This document shows positions 7,833-15,873 of a stretch of 64,000 nt of DNA, in pieces. The notes below the pieces were generated by a model. The model saw only the letters and a program-made list of their open reading frames with translations. It did no database searches and had not been told where the DNA came from. Position 1 is the first letter of the stretch. Each line of letters opens with the position of its first letter. Position numbers and translations under genes: made by a program. Source of the DNA: Sphingomonas faeni (GTDB taxonomy: Bacteria > Pseudomonadota > Alphaproteobacteria > Sphingomonadales > Sphingomonadaceae); contig NZ_QAYE01000002.1 of the NCBI RefSeq assembly GCF_003053745.1, positions 186,001-250,000 on the forward strand, in the 5' to 3' direction.

Positions 7833-8528
7833 TCAGAACGCGTGAAGGGGGTAAAAACGTTCCTCGACGATCCGCTCGGTCCGCTCGGTCATCGCCTCAA
7901 CCCCACCGAACTGGAAGCCAAGCTGCGACGTGTACGCGGCACAGGCGGCGATCCGACGTGCGCGTGTCTCTGGCGTTAGGTGTTCGATCACCGCGGGCAT
8001 GGCGGCAACGCGGTCTTCGCGATCGGCATAAGGCCAGTCTTCCCACAGTAGTACAGTATGATCGGCACAGGATCGCCGGATCGCTTCCAGAACGACGTGA
8101 TGGTCGACATGGTTGCCGAGACACAGTGGTCCGAGGACGAGATCAGGCCGTTCCGCCGCGAGAAGCTCAACCAGCGCCGCTGCAACATCGTCGACGATCC
8201 GGTCGTCGGGCAGCCGTGCCGCGAACAGCATCTTTGCCGAGGTGTAGCCACGGTGCGGCGCCTCCAGGAACGGCAAATGCGTCACGCGCGCGCCAAGCGC
8301 TTCGCATGCCGCTTGATCCTCGGCACGGCGCAGCGCCATGTAATCCACGTCTGCGTCCAGGCCCTTGTCGAGCTGGCACGCGAGCGCGAACCCGGTCGGC
8401 TGCGCGACGTTGCCGGTGAAGCAGGTGGCGACGGTGACGTCCCAGCCCTGGTCGACGCGCGACGCCAGCAGCCCGCCGGCGGAGAAGGCTGCATCGTCCA
8501 GATGCGGCGATATTGCGAGCAGCTTCAC
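7833..8528 (-). CDS. PIG-L family deacetylase
   Basis: The 231-residue product belongs to the zinc-dependent PIG-L/LmbE superfamily, which removes N-acetyl groups from GlcNAc-type glycoconjugates (GlcNAc-PI, mycothiol and bacillithiol precursors). The metal site PHLDDAAFSAGG is at residues 8-19, with the second ligand in GNHVDHH (about 140). It lies 7 bp after a GT4 gene. In an operon that starts with inositol-phosphate synthase, a GT4/PIG-L pair recalls the mshA/mshB and bshA/bshB logic: attach GlcNAc, then deacetylate. No MshC- or BshC-like ligase is present, so this is analogy only. Confidence 0.9.
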   Translation of the reverse strand: MKLLAISPHLDDAAFSAGGLLASRVDQGWDVTVATCFTGNVAQPTGFALACQLDKGLDADVDYMALRRAEDQAACEALGARVTHLPFLEAPHRGYTSAKMLFAARLPDDRIVDDVAAALVELLAAERPDLVLGPLCLGNHVDHHVVLEAIRRSCADHTVLLWEDWPYADREDRVAAMPAVIEHLTPETRARRIAACAAYTSQLGFQFGGVEAMTERTERIVEERFYPLHAF

Positions 8529-8535
8529 CGGTCGC

Positions 8536-9744
8536 TCACAGTAGATGCGGTTCGCTGCGAAAACGGCAGGGCGTAATCGGCAGATCGGTGTCGAAGGCGG
8601 CTTGCGGCTGGTTACGCAGGTCGCGGTAGATCCCGACGATCTGTTGCCCGACCGCGTCCCAACTATACACCCGGCGGCATTCTTCCAGCGCGGCAGTCGC
8701 CAAGCGCGTGCGCAGGCTCGTATCGGTAATGACGCGGGTCAGCGAGGCCGCCAGCGCAGGCGCGTCGCCGGGATCGGTCAGCAGGCCATTCTCGTCGTCG
8801 CGGACGCAGTCGACGACGCCGACGGCGTGGCATGAGACGACCGCGAGGCCACACGCCATCGCCTCGAGGATGGTGTTCGAGAACCCCTCGGCATAGGTCG
8901 GCGAAACGAACACGTCGTGCGCGCGGTAGAGTTCGGGGACCGCGTCATAATCCGCATAGCCGCTGAACGTCACGCGGTCGGTCAGCCCGAGCTCGGTCGC
9001 GAGCGCCTGCGCCGGGTCGACGTCCGGGCCGATGCCGGAAATGGTTGCGTGCCAGTCGCCGCGCACGTCCGGCAGCGCCTTGAGCAAGTCGAGCACGCCT
9101 TTGCGGCGGTCGACGCGGCCGTGATAGAGCAGGCGGACCGGACCTTCGGGCCCTGCCTTCGATGCCGGCGTGAAATGGTCGGTATCGACGGCCCCCGGAA
9201 CGATCGTGAACCGGTCGAGCGGGGTGCCGAGCCGGTCGTGGACTTCGCCTGCGAAACTATTACCGCCGATCAGCAGCGCGCCGGCATGATCGAGCACGCG
9301 GACCATCGCGAGGCGGTGCGTCTCGCAGCATGAACCGACCCAATGCCCGTCGCCGCCCTGAATCGACACGACGCAGGGCAGGCCGAGGCGGTGGGCCGCG
9401 ATCATCGTCGCCCAGCCGGTCGGATAGCCATATTGCGCGTGGAGCATGTCGAACGGGTTCACGGCATGATCGCGTGCGATAGCCTCGACGATTGCGTCGA
9501 TATCGCGCTCGAAATCGCCGCCATCCTGTTCGCCCAGCGCTTCGAGGCCAACGACGCGCACGCCCGGTACCGGTGGCGGTGGGCCGCCGCCATAGACGCG
9601 AGCGCGTGCCGGATCGCCGTAATATTGGCTGATCATCGTCACGTCGTGGCCCGCCGCAACGAGTTGCCGCAACAGGTTGATCGCGTAGATCGACATTCCC
9701 GAGATTGCCGGGAAAAAGCGGCGCGAGACGAAGCATATCCGCAT
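8536..9744 (-). CDS. Family 4 glycosyltransferase
   Basis: The 402-residue GT-B protein begins MRICFVSRRFFPAISG and shows the GT4 donor-domain signature: LLYHGRVDRRKGVLDLLKAL (about 217-236), VTFSGYADYDAVPELY (about 266-281) and EGFSNTILEAMACGLAVVSC (about 297-316) with the E-x7-E motif. Its start (ATG at 9744) overlaps the stop of the isomerase gene by one base (TGATG), and PIG-L follows 7 bp later. This tight pairing with a deacetylase suggests the enzyme transfers an N-acetylhexosamine, but that is inference. Confidence 0.9.
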   Translation of the reverse strand: MRICFVSRRFFPAISGMSIYAINLLRQLVAAGHDVTMISQYYGDPARARVYGGGPPPPVPGVRVVGLEALGEQDGGDFERDIDAIVEAIARDHAVNPFDMLHAQYGYPTGWATMIAAHRLGLPCVVSIQGGDGHWVGSCCETHRLAMVRVLDHAGALLIGGNSFAGEVHDRLGTPLDRFTIVPGAVDTDHFTPASKAGPEGPVRLLYHGRVDRRKGVLDLLKALPDVRGDWHATISGIGPDVDPAQALATELGLTDRVTFSGYADYDAVPELYRAHDVFVSPTYAEGFSNTILEAMACGLAVVSCHAVGVVDCVRDDENGLLTDPGDAPALAASLTRVITDTSLRTRLATAALEECRRVYSWDAVGQQIVGIYRDLRNQPQAAFDTDLPITPCRFRSEPHLL

Positions 9745-10574
9745 CAGGACAATGCCGCCCGGAGATAGGCGATCGATTCCGGAATGGCCTGATGCGCGCG
9801 GGGACTCTCGCGCGACAGTTCGACGCAGACCAGCTTGTCGAAGCCGATCGATTCCAGCGCGGTGAGGATGGCGGGGATGTCCATGTCGCCCTGACCGAAC
9901 GGGAGGTGCGTATGGTCGCTGCGGCGCATGTCCTCGACCGCGACGGTGCCGAGACGATCGGCATAGGCGTGCACCGCGGCGTCGGGGGCGATATCCTGCG
10001 TGACGAGGCAGTGCCCGGTGTCGAGCGCTAGCCGCAGGTCCGGGTGGTGAATCGCGAGCCGCGCATAGTCCGCTACGGTCTCGATCAGCATGCCGGGCTC
10101 GGGCTCCAAGCTGACGGGGATGCCTGCGCGCGCCGCATGCTCGACGACCTTGCCGAGCCCCGCATCTAGCCAGTCGAGCGCGTCGGTGTGGCGTACGCCG
10201 GGCTTCGGTACGCCGGCCCAGAACGACACGGTCTCGGCGTTTAGGATTGCCGCAACCTCCAGCGCGCGGGCGAGGAAAGCAACGCGACGATCGCGCCCCT
10301 CGGGATCGGCCGTAACAAGCGTCGGTTCATGCTTGTCGCGCGGGTCGAGCAGATAGCGCGCGCCGGTCTCGATCACAGACCCGAGCCCGAGCGACCGCAG
10401 CAGCGTGCCGACACGCTCCGCCTCATGCGCCCAGTCGTCGGCAAACGGGTCCAGATGGTGGTGATCGAGGGTAAGCGCGACGCCGTCGTAACCCGCGTCG
10501 GCGATCAGGTGCAGCGCGTCGTCGAGCCGGTGGTTGGCCGCACCGTTGGTGTTGTAGGCGAACCGCAGCGTCAT
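9744..10574 (-). CDS. Sugar phosphate isomerase/epimerase-like TIM-barrel protein
   Basis: The 276-residue protein is of the xylose-isomerase-like AP endonuclease 2 superfamily (IolE/IolH/EboE relatives). Metal-site residues typical of the fold are visible: the Glu of SLEPEPGM (about 170-177), the Asp and His of LALDTGHCL (about 194-202), the acidic/His strand VAVEDMRRSDHTH (about 221-233) and the Glu of VCVELSRESP near the C-terminus. It overlaps the YcaO gene by 4 bp. Members act as inosose dehydratases, isomerases or epimerases; with inositol-phosphate synthase and a Gfo/Idh enzyme in the same operon, a cyclitol or keto-sugar substrate is plausible. Confidence 0.82.
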   Translation of the reverse strand: MTLRFAYNTNGAANHRLDDALHLIADAGYDGVALTLDHHHLDPFADDWAHEAERVGTLLRSLGLGSVIETGARYLLDPRDKHEPTLVTADPEGRDRRVAFLARALEVAAILNAETVSFWAGVPKPGVRHTDALDWLDAGLGKVVEHAARAGIPVSLEPEPGMLIETVADYARLAIHHPDLRLALDTGHCLVTQDIAPDAAVHAYADRLGTVAVEDMRRSDHTHLPFGQGDMDIPAILTALESIGFDKLVCVELSRESPRAHQAIPESIAYLRAALS

Positions 10575-12091
10575 CGTGCTGCCTCCGTCTCAAGGCTCTG
10601 TTCGGACCAGGCGACGTGATGTGCTTCGGGTTCGCGGTAAAGCGGATAGAGCGGGCCGACGATTTCGTCCGCCAGTGCTGTATCGAAGAACGGCTGTCCA
10701 CCAAGCCGCGCGACTGCATCCTCGGTGAGGCGGACGGGTCGGCGGGTCGCGCTTTCCTCGCCGCCGAAGCTGACCAGCGCGCTGTCGAGCGCGACCAGCT
10801 TGGCGGCGTTGCGCTCGCCGATCCGGTAATAGCTCATCGTCTCCACCTCCATGCCGGGCACGATCACCTTGACGACCGCGACGCTGGCATCGGCGGGGGA
10901 CATGTCGACGTAAAGAATGTCGAACCCCGCCGCCTCGACGGCCTCTCTCGCGAGGTGTCCGCGAGCCCGAGCATCGGGAACATCCGCGCGCGGCAAGTCC
11001 TCAAAATCGCGGCGGCTGCGTTCGGCGAGCATCGTGCCGGCGAGCCAGTCCCGCAGCGTCGCTGCGTCGACATCGGTCCAGCGCTGCATTTCCGAAAACG
11101 CGCGGCTGTCGCTCGACTTGGCGGCACCGCCGGCCTGCGCCATGAACCGGTCGATATAGCCGGGTGGCGCGATCGTCTCGGCGAGCGCCATCGGGCCGTG
11201 CGCGAACGCTTTGCGGGCGCGGCTGGCCGCGTATTCGGCGATTGCCTTGGCCAGCGCCTGCACCGCGTCGGGATGCGCTGCCTCGCCGCACGCCGTCGCC
11301 ATGATCGGCACCGCGGGTTCGCGCGCATCGACACCGACGCAATAGACGTTGGCGAGGCCGAATTCGTCGGTCGCGAATTTGGGGATCACGCAGACGTCGG
11401 CGGCGGCGAACCGGTTGATCAGGTCGCCGATCTCGGCGGGCAGGCTTTCGGGCAGGTCGATGGCGACGCCGCGGTCGAGCGCGCGGAACAGCAGACCGTT
11501 GCCGTCGCGTTGGAGGATCTCGCACAATCCGTGGCCGATCGCCCAGTCGAGGTCCGGCCCCGCGCCCATCCCGTTCGAGATGATCGTCGTGAACGGCACG
11601 TAGCCGGGCGCCAGTTCCTTGGCGGAATAGGCGGCGAGGTCGATCGGCACGAGGACGCTGGAGCCGTCCGCCCACCGCCTGGCCTCGACCCAGTCGAGCG
11701 GCGTATTGCGGTCGACCGGGGATCCTGCGGGCAGGCACAGCGTCAGCGGATCGGCGATCCCGCGCGCGCCGCGTTCGCGGACGAGGTCGGCATAGCTGCC
11801 GTGCGTCTTGCCGCGCGCCGACAGGGTGAGCGTCGGCCAGACCATCTCGGCGATCTCGCCTAGCGCCCCCAGGATCGCAGCTTCGTCGGCCGCACCATAG
11901 CCGACGCCGTACGGCATGATGCCGTCGAGGTCCGGAGTCCCCGGGAACAGCGCTACCACCCAGACCGGGATACCGACACGGTCGATGCCGTCGATCGGAA
12001 ACGCGACGATGTCGCCGGCAGGAAACGCGTCGAGATAGAGGTGGCAGGCTGCGCCGAGCTTCTCGGGCAGGCCGGTGATGGTGCGGGTCAT
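10571..12091 (-). CDS. YcaO domain protein
   Basis: The 506-residue protein carries the YcaO fold, whose characterised members use ATP to activate amide carbonyls (azoline, thioamide or amidine formation). Landmarks are the glutamate-bearing YGVGYGAADEAAILGALGEI (61-80, followed by AE), SNGMGAG with DLDWAIGHGLCEILQRDG (172-197), and IVPGMEVETMSYYRIG near residue 420. The usual ERD after the second helix is QRD here (Gln194). The C-terminus is not the PxPxP tail of azoline-forming RiPP enzymes, and no precursor peptide, TfuA or E1-like partner was found nearby. It overlaps both neighbours by 4 bp. Its place among sugar and cyclitol enzymes suggests a small-molecule or unusual amide substrate. 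Confidence 0.82.
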   Translation of the reverse strand: MTRTITGLPEKLGAACHLYLDAFPAGDIVAFPIDGIDRVGIPVWVVALFPGTPDLDGIMPYGVGYGAADEAAILGALGEIAEMVWPTLTLSARGKTHGSYADLVRERGARGIADPLTLCLPAGSPVDRNTPLDWVEARRWADGSSVLVPIDLAAYSAKELAPGYVPFTTIISNGMGAGPDLDWAIGHGLCEILQRDGNGLLFRALDRGVAIDLPESLPAEIGDLINRFAAADVCVIPKFATDEFGLANVYCVGVDAREPAVPIMATACGEAAHPDAVQALAKAIAEYAASRARKAFAHGPMALAETIAPPGYIDRFMAQAGGAAKSSDSRAFSEMQRWTDVDAATLRDWLAGTMLAERSRRDFEDLPRADVPDARARGHLAREAVEAAGFDILYVDMSPADASVAVVKVIVPGMEVETMSYYRIGERNAAKLVALDSALVSFGGEESATRRPVRLTEDAVARLGGQPFFDTALADEIVGPLYPLYREPEAHHVAWSEQSLETEAAR

Positions 12092-12903
12092 AGCGGGATC
12101 CTCTTCACGCCCGGCGCGCGGGACAGCGCCTCGTCGAGCACGGCGACGGCGACATCGCGACCGACTTCGGGGGCATATTCGAACGGGGTCAGGACGGCAT
12201 CGAACGCCAGCGGTGCGATCACGTTTCGATACTGGCGGATCTCGCCATGCGTCAGCGGGATGTCCTTGTGGAACGCCTTGTGACTCGAGATCGCGTGGCT
12301 GACGCCTGCTTCGTCCTGGTCGATCTTGAACATGTCGCCGCAGAACAGGCGCCTGCCGACCGCATCGTGGAGCGCGGCCTGGCCTTCGTAATGGCCGCCG
12401 ACGTGATGCAGCGTATAGCCCGGCGCGATCTCCAGCACGTCGTCATACGGCGTTGTCACGCGGAACGCCTTGGTCATGCCGAGGTCGTCCTTGTGGATCG
12501 CGAGCATCTCGGGATTCAGGTCGCGCTGCAGCTGGAACAGCGCGCCATAGCCATGCGCGTGACTGGCCGCGAGATAGCGTATGCCGCCCAGCCGTTCGAT
12601 CTGTTCGAGCATCGCGGGGGAGTGATAGGGGGCCGCCTCGAAGGCGATGTTGCCGCCCGCTCGCACGATCAGCCAGCCGGTGCCACCGAGTCCGAGATGC
12701 GGCGTGGTGGTGAAGGCCCAGAGATCGTCCGCCACCTGTCGCCAGCTGCCGTCATGGCTTGCGGCGACGTCGTGTTCGGGGAGGAAACACCAGCCATCCT
12801 CGGGCAGGTCGTTGCGCGTATCGTTGCACACCGGACAATCGGCGGGCGCGAAATGCCGCTGCCAGAAACCGCAATGCGCGCAGGCGTACCAGCTCAGAGG
12901 CAT
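12088..12903 (-). CDS. Metallo-beta-lactamase-fold protein with N-terminal zinc ribbon
   Basis: The 271-residue product opens with two CxxC knuckles (C8/C11 and C23/C26), a rubredoxin- or zinc-ribbon-like unit, followed by an MBL-fold domain. The metal-binding region reads ASHAHGYGAL (about 113-122): the first two His of HxHxDH are kept but the Asp-His pair is replaced by Tyr-Gly. Later motifs HHVGGHYEGQAAL and FCGDMFKID are recognisable. The site is therefore incomplete and the protein may be a mono-metal hydrolase or non-hydrolytic. It overlaps the YcaO start by 4 bp and the Gfo/Idh stop by 10 bp. Confidence 0.75.
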   Translation of the reverse strand: MPLSWYACAHCGFWQRHFAPADCPVCNDTRNDLPEDGWCFLPEHDVAASHDGSWRQVADDLWAFTTTPHLGLGGTGWLIVRAGGNIAFEAAPYHSPAMLEQIERLGGIRYLAASHAHGYGALFQLQRDLNPEMLAIHKDDLGMTKAFRVTTPYDDVLEIAPGYTLHHVGGHYEGQAALHDAVGRRLFCGDMFKIDQDEAGVSHAISSHKAFHKDIPLTHGEIRQYRNVIAPLAFDAVLTPFEYAPEVGRDVAVAVLDEALSRAPGVKRIPL

Positions 12904-13886
12904 GATCGCGCCTCGGTGTAGGCGGCGTCGAAAAGGCGCATCAGCGACAGGTCCCTGTGAATCGAGAAATCATGCGCATCGCCGCGGACGGCGGCGGCGA
13001 ACGCGGCAGCCTGCGCGGCAAAGGGCGACAGCGCGGCGTCGAAGGGCAGGGCGGTCTCTTCCCCGGTGCGTGCGCAACGGCGGATCACGGTGCCACCCGC
13101 AGTCTGGCCCATCGTGTCGGTCGCGACGAGCAGACCGTCCTCGCCGAGAATCTCGAGGCGACGGCGGGGCAGGACTTCGGGGCAGTTATAGGCGACGTGG
13201 CTCTGGACCAGGATGCCGCCTGCGGTGCGACCCGACAGGATGCCGCCATCGTCGACCGGATAGTCGTGGATGCGCCGTTGCAGGTCGATATGCAGGCGGG
13301 CGAGTGGCTCGTCGACTAGCATCGTGGTGAGATCGAGGCCGTGGAGCGCGAGGTCGATGACCGCGCCGCCGCCCGCCGCGGCCGGATCGGCGCGCCAGTT
13401 GCAGCCGCCCGCATCGTCTGGCGACCAACTTGGGTCGACCCAGCAGGCATAGACGATCCGTACCGCGATCGGTCGGCCGATGGCGCCGTCGCGGATCGCC
13501 TGCGCCATCGCGCGATGTGCAGGGTGATGGCGCTGGTCGAACGCGGTGCCGTAGAGGTGCCCCGCGACTACCGATCCGATGGCTTCGGCATCGTCCAGCG
13601 TCGCGGCGATCGGCTTCTCGCACAATACCGGCACGCCCGCCGCAACGGCCGCGCGGACCGGGTCGGCGTGGAGATTGTTGGGCGTGGCGACGTAGAGACA
13701 GTCGAGCGCGGCATCGGCCAGCATCGCCTCGGCGGTATCATACGCGAGGATTCCGCCGGACATCGCGCTGGCCTGGGCCATCGGCGAGGGGTCGGCGATC
13801 GCGACGAGCGTCCCGCCTGCCGCGGCGATGCCGGGCGCCATATAGTCGCGTGCGACCCAGCCGAAGCCGACGATCCCCCAGCGCAT
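12894..13886 (-). CDS. Gfo/Idh/MocA family oxidoreductase
   Basis: The 330-residue NAD(P)-dependent oxidoreductase starts at MRWGIVGFGWVARDY; a 23-residue upstream extension of the frame overlaps the preceding gene and looks like noise. The Rossmann GxGxxA element is at residues 7-12, and the family's catalytic-lysine motif CEKPIA is at about 93-98. A C-terminal alpha/beta substrate domain follows. Family members oxidise sugars and inositols (for example inositol 2-dehydrogenase). The gene lies 2 bp after the methyltransferase gene and overlaps the MBL gene by 10 bp. Confidence 0.88.
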   Translation of the reverse strand: MRWGIVGFGWVARDYMAPGIAAAGGTLVAIADPSPMAQASAMSGGILAYDTAEAMLADAALDCLYVATPNNLHADPVRAAVAAGVPVLCEKPIAATLDDAEAIGSVVAGHLYGTAFDQRHHPAHRAMAQAIRDGAIGRPIAVRIVYACWVDPSWSPDDAGGCNWRADPAAAGGGAVIDLALHGLDLTTMLVDEPLARLHIDLQRRIHDYPVDDGGILSGRTAGGILVQSHVAYNCPEVLPRRRLEILGEDGLLVATDTMGQTAGGTVIRRCARTGEETALPFDAALSPFAAQAAAFAAAVRGDAHDFSIHRDLSLMRLFDAAYTEARSCL

Positions 13887-13888
13887 GC

Positions 13889-14983
13889 TCACCACCGGGC
13901 CGGCAGGTCGAGGACCCGACGGTTCCGCGCCGCATCGCCGGAGTCCGCGAGCCATGTGGCGGCCTCGCCATATTCCGCGCGGTAGCGATCGGAGGGCCAG
14001 TGCGGCGTTTCGCCATCCAGCAGGGGGTTTGGTTGCAGGACTGCATTGGCAGCCGGCATCGCCAGCCCGCCGGTCAGGTCACGCGCCGTGCCGCCGTCTG
14101 TCTCGACGATCGACCATGCCTCGATAGCGGGATCGTCGGACCATCGTGTCGATGCGGGTGCATCCCCTGCGAGAAGCGCACGACGCAACTCACGCTCGTC
14201 ATACACGACGGCATCGGGGAACAGCGTCGCCCACTCGGCCGCTGCGCGTGCCGGTCCCATTGCCCCGCCAGAGACGGCGGCGTTGTGGAGGTGACTTACC
14301 GCAAGCACGCCGCCGGGTGCGACGGCCTCGCGCAACAGCCCGGCGATCCGCGGCTGGTCGGGCAGGAAATAGAAGGCGTCGTGACACGCGACCAGGTCAA
14401 ACGTCTGCGTCTCCACCGGCCACAGCGCGACGGCGTCGAACACGACATACTCCGCGGCCGGCGCGACCCAGTGCTTTGCGAGCCAGCATTTCGAGAACAC
14501 GACGTCTGCGCCGACGCACGCGACGCCTCGCGCTGACAGTTCGCGGAGATAGTGGCCAATCCCGCATGCCAGTTCGAGCGCGGTACCCGGTTGGCGCCAA
14601 TGCGCCTCGACCAGCGCAAGCCCGGCGAGATAGGTCGGATCGCTCCAGCGATGCGCGAAATAATCCGCCACCGGCCCCATCCGCAGCAGCCCCATCGCCG
14701 CGCGCAACGTCAGCGTGTCGCGCTCGCGCACCAGCTGCTTCAGCTCGCCGAGATCGGTCGCGAGGCCCGTCCACCACGCATCCTGGTCGGTCAGCAACGC
14801 AACCAGCGCATCGTCCGGGCAGCCTGCGTCGAGGTGGTCGAGCGCCACCGCCACCAGCCCCTCGCTGTCGGTCCGCAGATACGGGATGCCATCGACCACT
14901 GGCCAGCGCTCTCCGACCGCGGCGAGCGAATGCGGCGTGTCGGCGACGAGTGGCCGTCCGGTGACGGGCGAGCGGTAGGTCAC
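13889..14983 (-). CDS. Class I SAM-dependent methyltransferase
   Basis: The 364-residue protein has a class I methyltransferase core with motif I ALELACGIGHYL at about residues 134-145, an acidic end of beta2 (VGADVVFS, about 157-164) and VACHDAFYFLPD (about 198-209) as the motif IV region. Roughly 130 residues precede the core, beginning MTYRSPVTGRPL, which resembles the Trm112-like start of some sugar/natural-product methyltransferases but lacks its cysteines. It overlaps the HD-like gene by 4 bp. The acceptor is unknown; O- or N-methylation of the operon's glycoside is a reasonable guess. Confidence 0.82.
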   Translation of the reverse strand: MTYRSPVTGRPLVADTPHSLAAVGERWPVVDGIPYLRTDSEGLVAVALDHLDAGCPDDALVALLTDQDAWWTGLATDLGELKQLVRERDTLTLRAAMGLLRMGPVADYFAHRWSDPTYLAGLALVEAHWRQPGTALELACGIGHYLRELSARGVACVGADVVFSKCWLAKHWVAPAAEYVVFDAVALWPVETQTFDLVACHDAFYFLPDQPRIAGLLREAVAPGGVLAVSHLHNAAVSGGAMGPARAAAEWATLFPDAVVYDERELRRALLAGDAPASTRWSDDPAIEAWSIVETDGGTARDLTGGLAMPAANAVLQPNPLLDGETPHWPSDRYRAEYGEAATWLADSGDAARNRRVLDLPARW

Positions 14984-15873
14984 AACAGGCCGACGTCCGC
15001 CAGAACGCGATCGTGGAACGTCTTGACCGGGCCGGCATGGACCAGTTCGTAGGTGTGCAGCACGGCGTCCATCGTCGCCGAGGCGGCGCGCGTGTGTTGT
15101 TCGATCTCCAGTACGCGGTCGAGCACGTCGGCGGCGTGGAACGCGCGGGCCGCCGGCGTCGCGTCACCGGCGATCGGCGCGATTGCCGCGCGGACCTGCG
15201 CCGCGACCGCCGGATCGAGCATCGCCATCGCCTGCTCACGCGCGGCGTCGATCACCCGGTCGAGCAGGTCGCCGAGCAGCACCTCGCCGGTGAATCCGGC
15301 ATCGGGCATCGCCGCATTATGGAAATGATGCGCCATCGACGCGAGGAAAACCTCCGCCGGATCCGCGCCATAATTGGGCGCCACGAGCACGCCGTATACT
15401 GCGACGATCAGGCAGTGCTCGGCATGGTTCTCCGGCGGCTGGAGCAACAGGCGCGGCCGACCCGGGCAGGTGACGCCCGCACGCGGCTGCGTCGTGAGTT
15501 GCGTGACGAACCGTGGCACCGGCCCCGCCGCCGGTGCACCCTCCGGCAGCGCATTGCGCAAGTCCGCCGCGAGCGCCGGGTCCAGCAGCACCGCCACCTC
15601 GTCGAACCCGCGTTCGAGCACGGCGCACGCTTCCGCATCGGACAGGCCCAACTCGGCCAGCGTGGTGCGGTCGAGATCGCCCAGTCGTGCCGCGGCGAGC
15701 GTGGCGGCGACGGTGCGACGCATCACCGTAGCCGGCGCTTCGCCCGCCGCCAGTGCCGCCCAGCCGCGGGCAAACAATCGCTCGGCGATCGACCCGTCGC
15801 GCTCCGCCGACCGAATCCGCTTCAGGTCGCCGAGTTCGCGCAATAGCGGCAGATGCGCCGCATCCAGCGTCAC
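14980..15873 (-). CDS. HD-superfamily-like protein of unknown function
   Basis: I do not recognise this 297-residue protein by name. The N-terminal half is alanine/leucine-rich and helical. The second half has ENHAEHC (H150, H153), a helix ending in SMAHHFHNA (H182, H183, H185) and, about 60 residues later, FHAADVLDRVLEIEQH (H246, D249). Spacing and helical setting resemble an HD-domain metal site, but the central His-Asp pair is His-His here, so the metal centre may be altered. It overlaps ino1 and the methyltransferase gene by 4 bp each, so it belongs to the same operon. Confidence 0.6.
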   Translation of the reverse strand: MTLDAAHLPLLRELGDLKRIRSAERDGSIAERLFARGWAALAAGEAPATVMRRTVAATLAAARLGDLDRTTLAELGLSDAEACAVLERGFDEVAVLLDPALAADLRNALPEGAPAAGPVPRFVTQLTTQPRAGVTCPGRPRLLLQPPENHAEHCLIVAVYGVLVAPNYGADPAEVFLASMAHHFHNAAMPDAGFTGEVLLGDLLDRVIDAAREQAMAMLDPAVAAQVRAAIAPIAGDATPAARAFHAADVLDRVLEIEQHTRAASATMDAVLHTYELVHAGPVKTFHDRVLADVGLL

